A DNA stretch of 64,000 nucleotides. Origin: Haloarculaceae archaeon H-GB1-1. GTDB lineage: Archaea; Halobacteriota; Halobacteria; Halobacteriales; Haloarculaceae. The stretch is taken from positions 1-64,000 of the forward strand of contig JARUKX010000001.1 of the NCBI GenBank assembly GCA_029688825.1. The letters run 5' to 3'. The notes below the pieces were generated by a model. That model was not told the origin of the DNA, did not search any database, and saw only the letters and a program-made list of their open reading frames with translations. Shown in pieces: positions 9,451-17,055 of the stretch (position 1 is its first letter; each line of letters begins with the position of its first letter). A program made the translations under genes and the position numbers.

Positions 9451-10260
9451 ATGCTCGAGCTAGAGCACGGGTTCCGGGTCGTCGACGTCCACGCGCGGCT
9501 GGAACCCGAGGATGGGGAGCATCCCGGCGAGAGTCTGAGCACTCCAGAACGACTCGAACGTGAGATGCATCAGGCGGGCATCGTCCGGAGCGTCGTCTTC
9601 CCCGGGACGCAGCCGAAGGGCTACCTCCGCGTCAACAACGCCGTCGCTCGGATGAGCGTCGGTCGACCGTTCGTCCCCGCAGCCCGAATCAACGGCAGTC
9701 GGGACCCTGGAGCCTCGCCGAGCGCAAAACTTCGTAACCTGACCGCGTCTCGTGAGGACCACCACACGTCGCCGGAAGACGTCGAGCAGTACGCCTACGA
9801 CGACCGCTTCGTCGCGTTCAAGCTCCATCCCCCCGCAGACGGCCTCCCCGACGAGGCGGTCCTGGAGCAGTTGGAGCAGGTCGGCCTGCCCGTCGTCGTC
9901 CACGGCGGTGCGGACTTCCCGCCTGCGGCACTCGAAGCACACGTCCTCGAATACGACTTCCCCACGGTCGTCTCCCACTTCGGTGGCTATCCGCTCCACC
10001 GCGAGTACATGCACGAGACGATCGACCTCCTGGACAGCTACGACTCCTGCTACGTCGATACGAGCCTGGTCCGTTTCCGAGACCTGCTCGAACGGGCCAT
10101 CATCGAACACCCAGACCGAGTCTGCTTCGGGTCTGGAAGCCCGGCGTGTCACCCGGACGTCCCCATCATGGAGATCCTCACGCTGGACATCCCACAGGAC
10201 GCCATGCGGAAGGTGTTCTCGAAGAATCCAGGTCGGGTCTTCGACGCGCTCGCACCGTAG
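9451..10260 (+). CDS. amidohydrolase family protein (TIM-barrel, amidohydrolase-2 like)
   Basis: This 269-residue protein begins MLELEHGFRVVDVHARLEPE. The VVDVHA strand is where the first metal-binding HxH of amidohydrolases usually lies; here it is DVHAR, so the second His is missing. Later elements are FVAFKLHPP, VVVHGGADF, VVSHFGGYPL and FGSGSPACHP, matching the barrel strands of the amidohydrolase-2/TatD-like superfamily. The changed HxH suggests altered metal binding or a non-hydrolytic role. TTTAATAG at 9418-9425 is a TATA box placed for a leaderless ATG. It is convergent with the truncated nuo operon across a repeat region. Confidence 0.7.
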   Translation: MLELEHGFRVVDVHARLEPEDGEHPGESLSTPERLEREMHQAGIVRSVVFPGTQPKGYLRVNNAVARMSVGRPFVPAARINGSRDPGASPSAKLRNLTASREDHHTSPEDVEQYAYDDRFVAFKLHPPADGLPDEAVLEQLEQVGLPVVVHGGADFPPAALEAHVLEYDFPTVVSHFGGYPLHREYMHETIDLLDSYDSCYVDTSLVRFRDLLERAIIEHPDRVCFGSGSPACHPDVPIMEILTLDIPQDAMRKVFSKNPGRVFDALAP

Positions 10261-10277
10261 CTCCACCGCCATCTTCT

Positions 10278-10576
10278 CGTCGGGTTCGGTCGCTTTGCTC
10301 CCGAACCACTCGGGCAAAAACATGGGTGAAAAATGCCGAACGCTCGCTACGCTCGCGTTCGGGGAACCGCGGCGCGATGCGCCGCGGAGGAATTACTGGT
10401 AGTCGACTTCGCCGTCGCGCTTCCATCTTTTTCCCCGTCGGGTTCGGTCGCTTCGCTCCCGAACCACTCGGGCAAAAACATGGGTGAAAAATGCCGAACG
10501 CTCGCTACGCTCGCGTTCGGGGAACCGCGGCGCGATGCGCCGCGGAGGAATTACTGGTAGTCGACTTCGCCGTCGC
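10278..10576. repeat. 158-bp-period tandem duplication covering the 3' end of nuoI
   Basis: Positions 10278-10418 recur at 10436-10576 (offset 158) with one mismatch (T10296 versus C10454). The right copy includes the last 26 bases of nuoI with its stop; the left copy is a displaced ghost of that end. Each copy holds three stem-loops: GGTTCGG/CCGAACC (10283-10307), CCGAACGC/GCGTTCGG (10336-10362) and a 9-bp GC stem with a GAT loop (10367-10387). The hairpins could act as transcript ends or recombination hot spots. Confidence 0.85.
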
Positions 10577-11012
10577 CTTCACCGATCCACGCACCGCGGT
10601 CCGGTTCCCGCGATTCGAGCGGGTCGATGTCCTTGTACCACGGGACGTTCTTCAACTGTTCCTTGTTGTACGCGAACTCGTCTTTCGTGTCCGCCGTGAA
10701 CTCGAAGTTCTGGGTCAGGAGGATGGCGTCGACGGGACAGACCTCCTCGCACAGCCGGCAGTAGATACACTGGCCGATGTGGAGGTTGTACTGCTCGCCG
10801 TTGCGCTGGTCGTCCGTCACGATCTGGATGGTGTTGTTCGGACAGACGTTCTCACACTGCCGACACCAGATGCAGCGCTCCTGGCTGAACTTGTGGACGC
10901 CGCGGAAGCGCGGCGACACTTCGGGCGCGACGTCGGGGTACTCGACCGTGAACGTCTTGCCGTCCAGTGCGTGCTTCATCGTCGTTGCCATGCCTTTGAG
11001 GATTCCTATCAT
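10551..11012 (-). CDS. nuoI: NADH-quinone oxidoreductase-like subunit I (two 4Fe-4S)
   Basis: This 153-residue ferredoxin-like subunit of the complex-I peripheral arm carries two cluster motifs, CIWCRQCENVCP and CIYCRLCEEVCP, which relay electrons towards the quinone site. The length is normal and the end (GEGDGEVDYQ) is acidic. It is the last gene of nuoA-B-CD-H-I on this strand, starting 13 nt after nuoH. The membrane subunits J-N that usually follow in haloarchaea are absent; a tandem duplication of this gene's end lies there instead. Confidence 0.95.
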   Translation of the reverse strand: MIGILKGMATTMKHALDGKTFTVEYPDVAPEVSPRFRGVHKFSQERCIWCRQCENVCPNNTIQIVTDDQRNGEQYNLHIGQCIYCRLCEEVCPVDAILLTQNFEFTADTKDEFAYNKEQLKNVPWYKDIDPLESREPDRGAWIGEGDGEVDYQ

Positions 11013-11025
11013 GATTGGCCTCCGA

Positions 11026-12072
11026 TTAGATGCCCGTCACGCCGACGATGACGGCGGTCAGGACGAGATTCGCGAACGAGAGGACGAGCATCCCCTTCCA
11101 GCCGATCTCGATGAGCTGGTCGATGCGGACGCGCGGAACCGCCGAGCGGGCCCACTGCGTGAACAGGAAGATCGCCCAAATCTTGATCATGAACCAGACG
11201 AAGCCCGGCAGGACCGGCCCGGCGGGGCCACCGAGGAACAGCGTCGTCACGATGGCACCGCCGAGGAAGATGTGGACGAACTCGCCCAGGTAGAGCAGGA
11301 CGAAGTAGACCGAGGAGTACTCCGTCTGGTACCCGGCGACGATCTCCGTCGGCGCCTCGGGGATGTCGAACGGATTGCGGCCGACCTCCGCGAGGTTCGC
11401 GGCCATGAACAGCACGAACGCGAACGGGTTCACGAACGCGTACCAGGCCGGAATAGTGATGGGGCCCAGCGAGAGGAGTGCGGCCTGCTGGGACTGGACG
11501 ATACTGCTCATCTGGAGCGTCCCAGTGAACAGAACCACGGACGCGCCCGTGAGGACGAGCGGAATCTCGTAGGCGAGGTTCTGCGCGACCGCGCGGAGTC
11601 CGCCCAGGAACGAGAACTTGTTGTTCGACGCGTAGCCGGCCATCACGAGGCCGAGCGACGCGATGGAGCCGACGGCGAAGACGAATGCCAGCCCGGTCTC
11701 TGGGTCGGCGAGCTGGATGCCGCTCCCCATCGGAATCACTGCGAAGCCGAGGATGGCCGATCCGGCCATGACGATGGGCGCGAAGTCCCACGCGGGCCGG
11801 TCGACTTCCTCGGGGACGATGAGCTCCTTCGACAGGAGTCGGACTGCGTCGGCCACGATGATGAGCAGTCCGGCGGGACCGACGCGGTTGACCGCGATGC
11901 GGTCCGTGAACGCGGCCGTGATCTTCCGTTTCGCCCACGGACCGGCGAGTGCCGTGTTCGTGAGCATCAGCGTCCCGATGATGGCCGCGCCGATGAATGC
12001 CGCGATGAGCTCCTCGCCCGCGCTCAGCTGCCCGAATCCGAGGAGGTCGCCGATGATGTCGACGAAGCTCAT
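11026..12072 (-). CDS. nuoH: complex-I subunit H (membrane, quinone-site)
   Basis: This 348-residue polytopic membrane protein of the complex-I quinone chamber has the conserved signatures AVNRVGPAG, ADAVRLLSKE, EIPLVLTG, NPFDIPEAPTEIVAGYQTEYSS and RIDQLIEIGWK. It has about eight hydrophobic segments. Its start overlaps the stop of nuoCD by 4 nt, indicating translational coupling. It forms the junction between the peripheral and membrane arms. Confidence 0.96.
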   Translation of the reverse strand: MSFVDIIGDLLGFGQLSAGEELIAAFIGAAIIGTLMLTNTALAGPWAKRKITAAFTDRIAVNRVGPAGLLIIVADAVRLLSKELIVPEEVDRPAWDFAPIVMAGSAILGFAVIPMGSGIQLADPETGLAFVFAVGSIASLGLVMAGYASNNKFSFLGGLRAVAQNLAYEIPLVLTGASVVLFTGTLQMSSIVQSQQAALLSLGPITIPAWYAFVNPFAFVLFMAANLAEVGRNPFDIPEAPTEIVAGYQTEYSSVYFVLLYLGEFVHIFLGGAIVTTLFLGGPAGPVLPGFVWFMIKIWAIFLFTQWARSAVPRVRIDQLIEIGWKGMLVLSFANLVLTAVIVGVTGI

Positions 12073-13760
12073 CGGTCCACCTCCCCGAGAACGATGTCGA
12101 GACTACCGAGCGAGGCGATCATGTCCGGAATGTACTCGCCCTCGGACATGACCGGCAGGGTCTGGAGGTTCGAGAAGCACGGACTGCGGATCTTGAACCG
12201 CGCCGGTTTGTCCGTGCCGTCGCTCCGGATGTAGATGCCGAGTTCGCCCTTCGCGGCCTCGACGGCCTCGTACACTTCGGTGTCGTGGTCGGGCTTGAGC
12301 GTCCGCGGAACGTTGGCCTGGATCTCGCGGTCGTCCTCCGGCCAGTCTTCGAGCAGGTCGACGCACTGCTCGACAATTCGGGCCGATTGTTCGACTTCGC
12401 GCAGGCGCACGAGGACGCGCGCGAAGTTGTCACAGCCGTCCTCAGTGACGACGTCCCAGTCGAGTTCGTCGTAGTAGCCGTACGGATCGTCGCGACGGAG
12501 GTCGTAGTCGATGCCCGAGCCGCGGGCGACCGGTCCGGTCGCGCCGTAGCTCTTCGCTTCCTCCGGCGGCAGGACGCCGGTGTCGACACAGCGGAGCTGG
12601 AAGATCTCGTTCGACGTGACGAGGTCGTGGAGTTCGTCGAGCTTGCCCGGCATGTCGTTCAGGAAGTCCCGGGTCTTCTCGAAGAACTCTTCGCGCGGTT
12701 CCGGCAGGTCCCACGCGACGCCGCCCAGTCGGAAGTAGTTGAACATGAGCCGCTGGCCGGAGAGGTCCTCCAGGATGTTCTGGACGATCTCGCGGTCGCG
12801 GAAGGTGTACTGGAAGATGGCGGTGAAGTCGCCGTAGACGTCGAGCGCGAACGTCCCCATCGCGAGGAAGTGGGCCGCCATCCGGGAGAGCTCGGCGGCC
12901 ATCGTCCGGATGACCTGCGCGTACTCCGGGACCTCGATGTCAGCAAGGGTCTCTGCCGCGCGCGCGTACGACCACTCGTTGAGCATCCCCGCCGAGACGT
13001 AGTCCCAGCGGTCGGGATACGGCATAATCTGGTGGCGGTAGGTCCCCTGCTGGCACATCTGCTCCTCACAGCGGTGCAGATAGCCGATGTCCGGCTCGAT
13101 GTCGGCGATCTGCTCGCCATCGAGGACCGTCTCGACGTGCAAGACGCCGTGGGTCGCCGGGTGGTGCGGGCCGATGTTGATGAACATCGTGTCGCTGTCG
13201 TCGCCGGCACGGTGGTCCTCCTGCAGCGGGTTCCGGTGCTCCGCCAGGGTGACGATTTGCGGTTCCGTCTGGTCGTAGTCCAGAGCCAGCGGGTGGCCCT
13301 GCCACGTCTCGGGCAGGAGGATGCGACGCATGTCGGGATGGCCCTCGTACTCGATGCCGACGAGGTCGTACGCCTCCCGTTCGTGCCAGTCGGCCGTCCG
13401 GTAGACGGGTTCGGCGGACTCACTGACCGGATTGTCTTTGGAGGTCGGGACGACGACCGAGAGCTGCTGGGTCGGGTCGTCGAACTTCTTCAGGTGGTAG
13501 ATGGACTCGTAGCGGTCGTCGTATTCCTGTGCGGTGACAGACGAGAGGTGGTCGAAGCCGGCCTCGTCGCGAAGCGCGAACAGGACGTCCTGCACGTCGT
13601 CGGGGCGGATGACGAACCCTTCGGCGTTGAGGTGTTCTTCGCGCGTGCGAACCTTGTCGCCGAGCAGGTCCGCCAGCGCGTCGTAATCGAGTCCGTCTTC
13701 GGTCTCGCCGACGACGTCGAGTTCCGCGTCGGAATCTGGTGTCGGTTCTTCCAAACTCAT
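12069..13760 (-). CDS. nuoCD: fused complex-I subunits C and D
   Basis: This 563-residue fusion has an N-terminal 30-kDa subunit-C domain (about 1-180; SVTAQEYDDRYESIYHL, ADWHEREAYDLVGIEYEGHP, RILLPETWQGHPL). The 49-kDa subunit-D domain follows (about 190-563; FINIGPHHPATHGVLH, GYLHRCEEQ, ending RSPCFSNLQTLP and SLDIVLGEVDR). The D part supplies the quinone-site His and Asp region near cluster N2. Fusion of C and D is usual in haloarchaea. It overlaps nuoB by 4 nt and nuoH by 4 nt. Confidence 0.96.
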   Translation of the reverse strand: MSLEEPTPDSDAELDVVGETEDGLDYDALADLLGDKVRTREEHLNAEGFVIRPDDVQDVLFALRDEAGFDHLSSVTAQEYDDRYESIYHLKKFDDPTQQLSVVVPTSKDNPVSESAEPVYRTADWHEREAYDLVGIEYEGHPDMRRILLPETWQGHPLALDYDQTEPQIVTLAEHRNPLQEDHRAGDDSDTMFINIGPHHPATHGVLHVETVLDGEQIADIEPDIGYLHRCEEQMCQQGTYRHQIMPYPDRWDYVSAGMLNEWSYARAAETLADIEVPEYAQVIRTMAAELSRMAAHFLAMGTFALDVYGDFTAIFQYTFRDREIVQNILEDLSGQRLMFNYFRLGGVAWDLPEPREEFFEKTRDFLNDMPGKLDELHDLVTSNEIFQLRCVDTGVLPPEEAKSYGATGPVARGSGIDYDLRRDDPYGYYDELDWDVVTEDGCDNFARVLVRLREVEQSARIVEQCVDLLEDWPEDDREIQANVPRTLKPDHDTEVYEAVEAAKGELGIYIRSDGTDKPARFKIRSPCFSNLQTLPVMSEGEYIPDMIASLGSLDIVLGEVDR

Positions 13761-14452
13761 GGCGAATCAGCCCAGTTGTACCGCATGACGAGGTCCTCCT
13801 CGTCGATCTGGTCCGCGAGCTTCTCGACGAGTTCGTCGCGTTCGAGGTCGCCGAACTGCTCGAGTTCGTACGGTTTGACCGTCACGGGGGCGGACTCGCC
13901 GTTCGCGATACGTTCCTGAAGCTTTGCGACGCCGTAGATGAGCGCCTCGGGGCGGGGCGGACAGCCCGGCACGTGGATGTCCACGGGGATGACCTCCTCT
14001 GCACCCTTGATGACGTTGTATCCTTCCTGGAACGGGCCGCCGGAGACGGTACACGACCCCATCGAGACGACGAACTTCGGTTCGGGCATCTGGTCGTAGA
14101 CCCGCTTCATCCGCGGGGCGAACTTCGAGACGATGGTCCCCGGGACGATGATGACGTCCGCCTGACGCGGTGACGCACGCGGGACGCCGGCACCGAAGCG
14201 GTCCAGGTCGTGTTTGATGGCGTAGGTGTGGATCATCTCGATGCTGCAGCAGGCGATTCCGAACTGCAGCATGAACATAGAGGACCCACGGACCCAGTTC
14301 ATGAACTTGTCGAACTTCGTGAGGATGAACGGCGAGGAGCCGAACGCCTCGCGTAGCTTGGAGTTGAATCGGCTATCGACGCCCTCACCCATGCGGGCTT
14401 CCTGGGTGCTCTGTACATCCGGATTCGCGGTCTGTGACTGTTCACTACTCAT
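13757..14452 (-). CDS. nuoB: complex-I subunit B (cluster N2)
   Basis: This 231-residue subunit carries the N2 4Fe-4S cluster. The ligands are visible as FGIACCSIEM, GSCTVSGGPF and HVPGCPPRPEALIYG. The N-terminal 35 residues or so are acidic and likely disordered. The ATG at 14452 is chosen because it leaves 2 nt after nuoA; an upstream start would run deep into nuoA. It couples to nuoCD by an ATGA overlap. Confidence 0.95.
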   Translation of the reverse strand: MSSEQSQTANPDVQSTQEARMGEGVDSRFNSKLREAFGSSPFILTKFDKFMNWVRGSSMFMLQFGIACCSIEMIHTYAIKHDLDRFGAGVPRASPRQADVIIVPGTIVSKFAPRMKRVYDQMPEPKFVVSMGSCTVSGGPFQEGYNVIKGAEEVIPVDIHVPGCPPRPEALIYGVAKLQERIANGESAPVTVKPYELEQFGDLERDELVEKLADQIDEEDLVMRYNWADSP

Positions 14453-14454
14453 GA

Positions 14455-14862
14455 TTATTGCTCGACCCGTTGCCGCTCGGCCCGCGGACTGCGGACCCAC
14501 TTGACCGCGCCATTACGCCAGGCCCAGCCGAGACCGACGACGAGGACACCGATGAAGACGAGCATCGGACCGAGCGCCTTCGCGAGTCCGGCGTTCGCGA
14601 CGGCGTCACGGTAGATAACCGTCCACGGGAAGATGAGGACGGTTTCGATGTCGAAGACCACGAACAACAGCGCGACCATATAGTACTGGATGTTGAATCG
14701 AATGCGCGTGTTGCCCGTGGGAACCTCGCCGCTTTCATAGACGGCTCGTTTCCCCTGTTCCGGCACTGTCGGGCGCAGGAGGCTGGACACTGCTATCATC
14801 CCCGCAGGGATGAGCACAGCGACCACCGCAAGCGCTCCGATAGCGATCCATGGATTACTCAT
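14455..14862 (-). CDS. nuoA: complex-I subunit A (membrane)
   Basis: This 135-residue, three-helix membrane subunit has the conserved YESGEVPTGNTRIRFNIQYY and FVVFDIETVLIFPW segments. It opens the operon. The ATG at 14862 is preferred over 14904 because GGAG sits about 10 nt before it and a TATA-like box (CCTTATATG, about 14904-14912 on the minus strand) puts transcription start between the two. No NADH-dehydrogenase genes (nuoEFG) are present, as is general in haloarchaea, so the electron donor is not expected to be NADH. Confidence 0.93.
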   Translation of the reverse strand: MSNPWIAIGALAVVAVLIPAGMIAVSSLLRPTVPEQGKRAVYESGEVPTGNTRIRFNIQYYMVALLFVVFDIETVLIFPWTVIYRDAVANAGLAKALGPMLVFIGVLVVGLGWAWRNGAVKWVRSPRAERQRVEQ

Positions 14863-15040
14863 TCCGGAATCTCCTATCGTTCGTGGACTTTGAAGCCGTG
14901 CCATATAAGGGTTGATTCTTCCGATTCCGCCCGCGAGCGCCAGTGGCTACCATGGACGTATCAGCCAGTAACAAAGAGATGGGTGCGTTGCAGGGGAGTC
15001 GAACGGTTCTGCGGGCGAACTGGTAGGGAACGACGGACGG

Positions 15041-15691
15041 TCACTCCTCGCGGTACTTCTCCTTGAACCCGGGCGTACCGAGTTCGTGGAGGTCACGCGA
15101 GACATCGCCGACGCCCGTCTGCAACTCGTCGTGGTAGTCGACGAGCCGGTCGCGGAGTTCCTCGTGCTGTCGAGAGAGTATTTGCGTCGCCGTGAGCGCG
15201 GCGTTGAAAGACTTGCCGGCGTCGACGGCGACGATGGGTGCGCCCGTCGGCATCCCGATGACCGACGAGACGGACTTCTCCTGGACGGGAACGCCGATGA
15301 CCGGCAGCGGGTACGCCAGCGACGCCGTCATGTTCGGGAGGTCGGCTGATTTGCCGCCCGCGCCAGCGATGATGATCTCCAGACCTCGGTCGGCGGCGGT
15401 CTTCGCGTACGCGTCCATCAGGTCGGGGGTGCGGTGAGCCGAGACGACGAAGGTCTCGAAGGTGAACCTCGCGTCCGTGGAGTCGTGATAGTCGGTCTGC
15501 TCGGCGAACCCGAGTCGGGTGAATGCGTCGTACGCGCCGTCTCTGCCCGCTTCGCTTCCCATCATCACGTCGAGGTCCGAGTCCGAACCCATGATGATCC
15601 CGACGTCGGGCGTCTCCTCGGCGGGGACGTCGGCGGCAGCCTCCTCGTGCAACTGGTCGATGAGCGACTGGACGTTCGCAGCGGTCGGCAT
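15041..15691 (-). CDS. purE: N5-carboxyaminoimidazole ribonucleotide mutase
   Basis: This class I PurE, 216 residues, converts N5-CAIR to CAIR in purine synthesis. Visible motifs are GIIMGSDSDL (phosphate loop), VVSAHRTPD with the catalytic His, AGAGGKSADLPNMTAS and LPVIGVPVQ. The N-terminal 30 residues (QSLIDQLHEEAAADVPAEE) extend beyond the bacterial form. It lies 147 nt downstream of purK on the same strand, with TATA-like GCTTACAATC before its ATG, so it may be transcribed separately. Confidence 0.95.
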   Translation of the reverse strand: MPTAANVQSLIDQLHEEAAADVPAEETPDVGIIMGSDSDLDVMMGSEAGRDGAYDAFTRLGFAEQTDYHDSTDARFTFETFVVSAHRTPDLMDAYAKTAADRGLEIIIAGAGGKSADLPNMTASLAYPLPVIGVPVQEKSVSSVIGMPTGAPIVAVDAGKSFNAALTATQILSRQHEELRDRLVDYHDELQTGVGDVSRDLHELGTPGFKEKYREE

Positions 15692-15838
15692 GCGCGAGTG
15701 TGGACGGGGGGCGATTGTAAGCGTTTGTTTCCGGGCTCGGGACCGGACGGGACGGAATCAGCGGCTATCCGGTGACGGCCCACCTCGGACATCTGTCGGC
15801 CGCTCGTCGAGACCTCCCGGTCCCGGAAGTGGTGGCGG

Positions 15839-16999
15839 TCAGGACTCCTGGAAGGTGAGCGGGCGGGTCGCCTCCGCGGCGGCCTCGACCAGTTCCGTCG
15901 CGTCCACGTCTGCGTCACCGACGAGCGTGGTATGACCCATCTTGCGGAGTTCGTAGACCTCCTCTTTCCCGTACCAGTGGAGGTTCAGCCGGTCTTCGGC
16001 GAGGACGTCCTCGTAGCCGTAGAGCGTCGCGGACTGGCGCTCTGCGACGTCGCCGAGGATGTTCGTCGTGACCGTGGGAGTCCGTCGGTCGGTGTTTCCG
16101 AGGGGGAGCCCGGTGACTGCGCGGACGTGTTGGGCGAACTGCGAGGTGTGTGCGCCCTCGATGGTCCAGTGGCCCGAGTTGTGCGGGCGGGGTGCGACCT
16201 CGTTGTAGAGGATCTCACCGTCGGTCGTCTCGAATAGCTCGATTCCGAACACGCCGCGGCCGTCGAGTACGTCGAGCACGTCGCTGGCGACCTCGCGTGC
16301 GCGTTCGAGAATGGCATCGGACGTTCGAGCCGGAGAGACGGTCTGCCGAAGGATCTCCTCCTCGTGGATGGTCTCCGTCACGGGGAAGGTGTCGGTCTCG
16401 TCGACCCCGCGGCAGCCGACGACGGCGACCTCGCGTTCGAAGTCGACGAACTCCTCCAACAGCGCGGGGCCGTCGATGGACTCGTAGGCGGCTTCGACCT
16501 CGTCGGGTGACTCGATGGGGACGTTCCCGCGGCCGTCGTAGCCGCCTTCGCGAGCCTTGAGCATGGCGGGATAGCCCAGGGCGTCGAGCGCGTCGTACAG
16601 GTCGTCCAGCGAGTCGACGCGGCGGTACGCCGGCACCGGGACGCCGGCGTCCTCCATCGTCTGCTTCTCCAGCAGCTTGTCCTGTGCGATTCGGAGCGTC
16701 TCCGGCGTCGGATGCACCGGCGTGCCGGTCTCCTCCTGGACGCGTTCGAGCGCGTCGGGGTCGACCAGTTCGATCTCGAAGGTGAGGTAATCGACCCGTT
16801 CTGCGAGTTGGCGGAACGTCTCCTCGTCGTCGAAGCCGCCGACGAGTTGGTCCCGGCACAGTGCGGCCGCGGGACAGTCCGGTGTCGGGTCCGCGACGAT
16901 CAGTTCGATACCGAGGGGGCCGGCCGCCTCGGCCATCATTCGACCGAGTTGGCCACCGCCGACGACGCCGAGCGTCGGTCCTGGCGAGGATAGACTCAT
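15839..16999 (-). CDS. purK: N5-carboxyaminoimidazole ribonucleotide synthase
   Basis: This 386-residue ATP-grasp enzyme makes N5-CAIR from AIR, bicarbonate and ATP, the step before PurE. It has the N-terminal GVVGGGQLGRMMAEAA, LTFEIELVDPDALE, the ATP-grasp loop KAREGGYDGRGN, and NEVAPRPHNSGHWTIEGAHTSQFAQHVRA. The start MSLSSPGPTLGVVGGG at 16999 is canonical. Downstream are purE and upstream an unrelated glycosyltransferase-like gene. Confidence 0.95.
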   Translation of the reverse strand: MSLSSPGPTLGVVGGGQLGRMMAEAAGPLGIELIVADPTPDCPAAALCRDQLVGGFDDEETFRQLAERVDYLTFEIELVDPDALERVQEETGTPVHPTPETLRIAQDKLLEKQTMEDAGVPVPAYRRVDSLDDLYDALDALGYPAMLKAREGGYDGRGNVPIESPDEVEAAYESIDGPALLEEFVDFEREVAVVGCRGVDETDTFPVTETIHEEEILRQTVSPARTSDAILERAREVASDVLDVLDGRGVFGIELFETTDGEILYNEVAPRPHNSGHWTIEGAHTSQFAQHVRAVTGLPLGNTDRRTPTVTTNILGDVAERQSATLYGYEDVLAEDRLNLHWYGKEEVYELRKMGHTTLVGDADVDATELVEAAAEATRPLTFQES

Positions 17000-17055
17000 G
17001 TGTCGCTGGCTTTCCGAGCGACCGCTATAAACGTTCCCTCCCGAGGTGGTGACCG

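Noticed and set aside
12285-13919. 544-codon plus-strand open frame
   Set aside because: It lies opposite nuoCD and nuoB, has no motifs, and the opposite strand carries textbook complex-I sequences.
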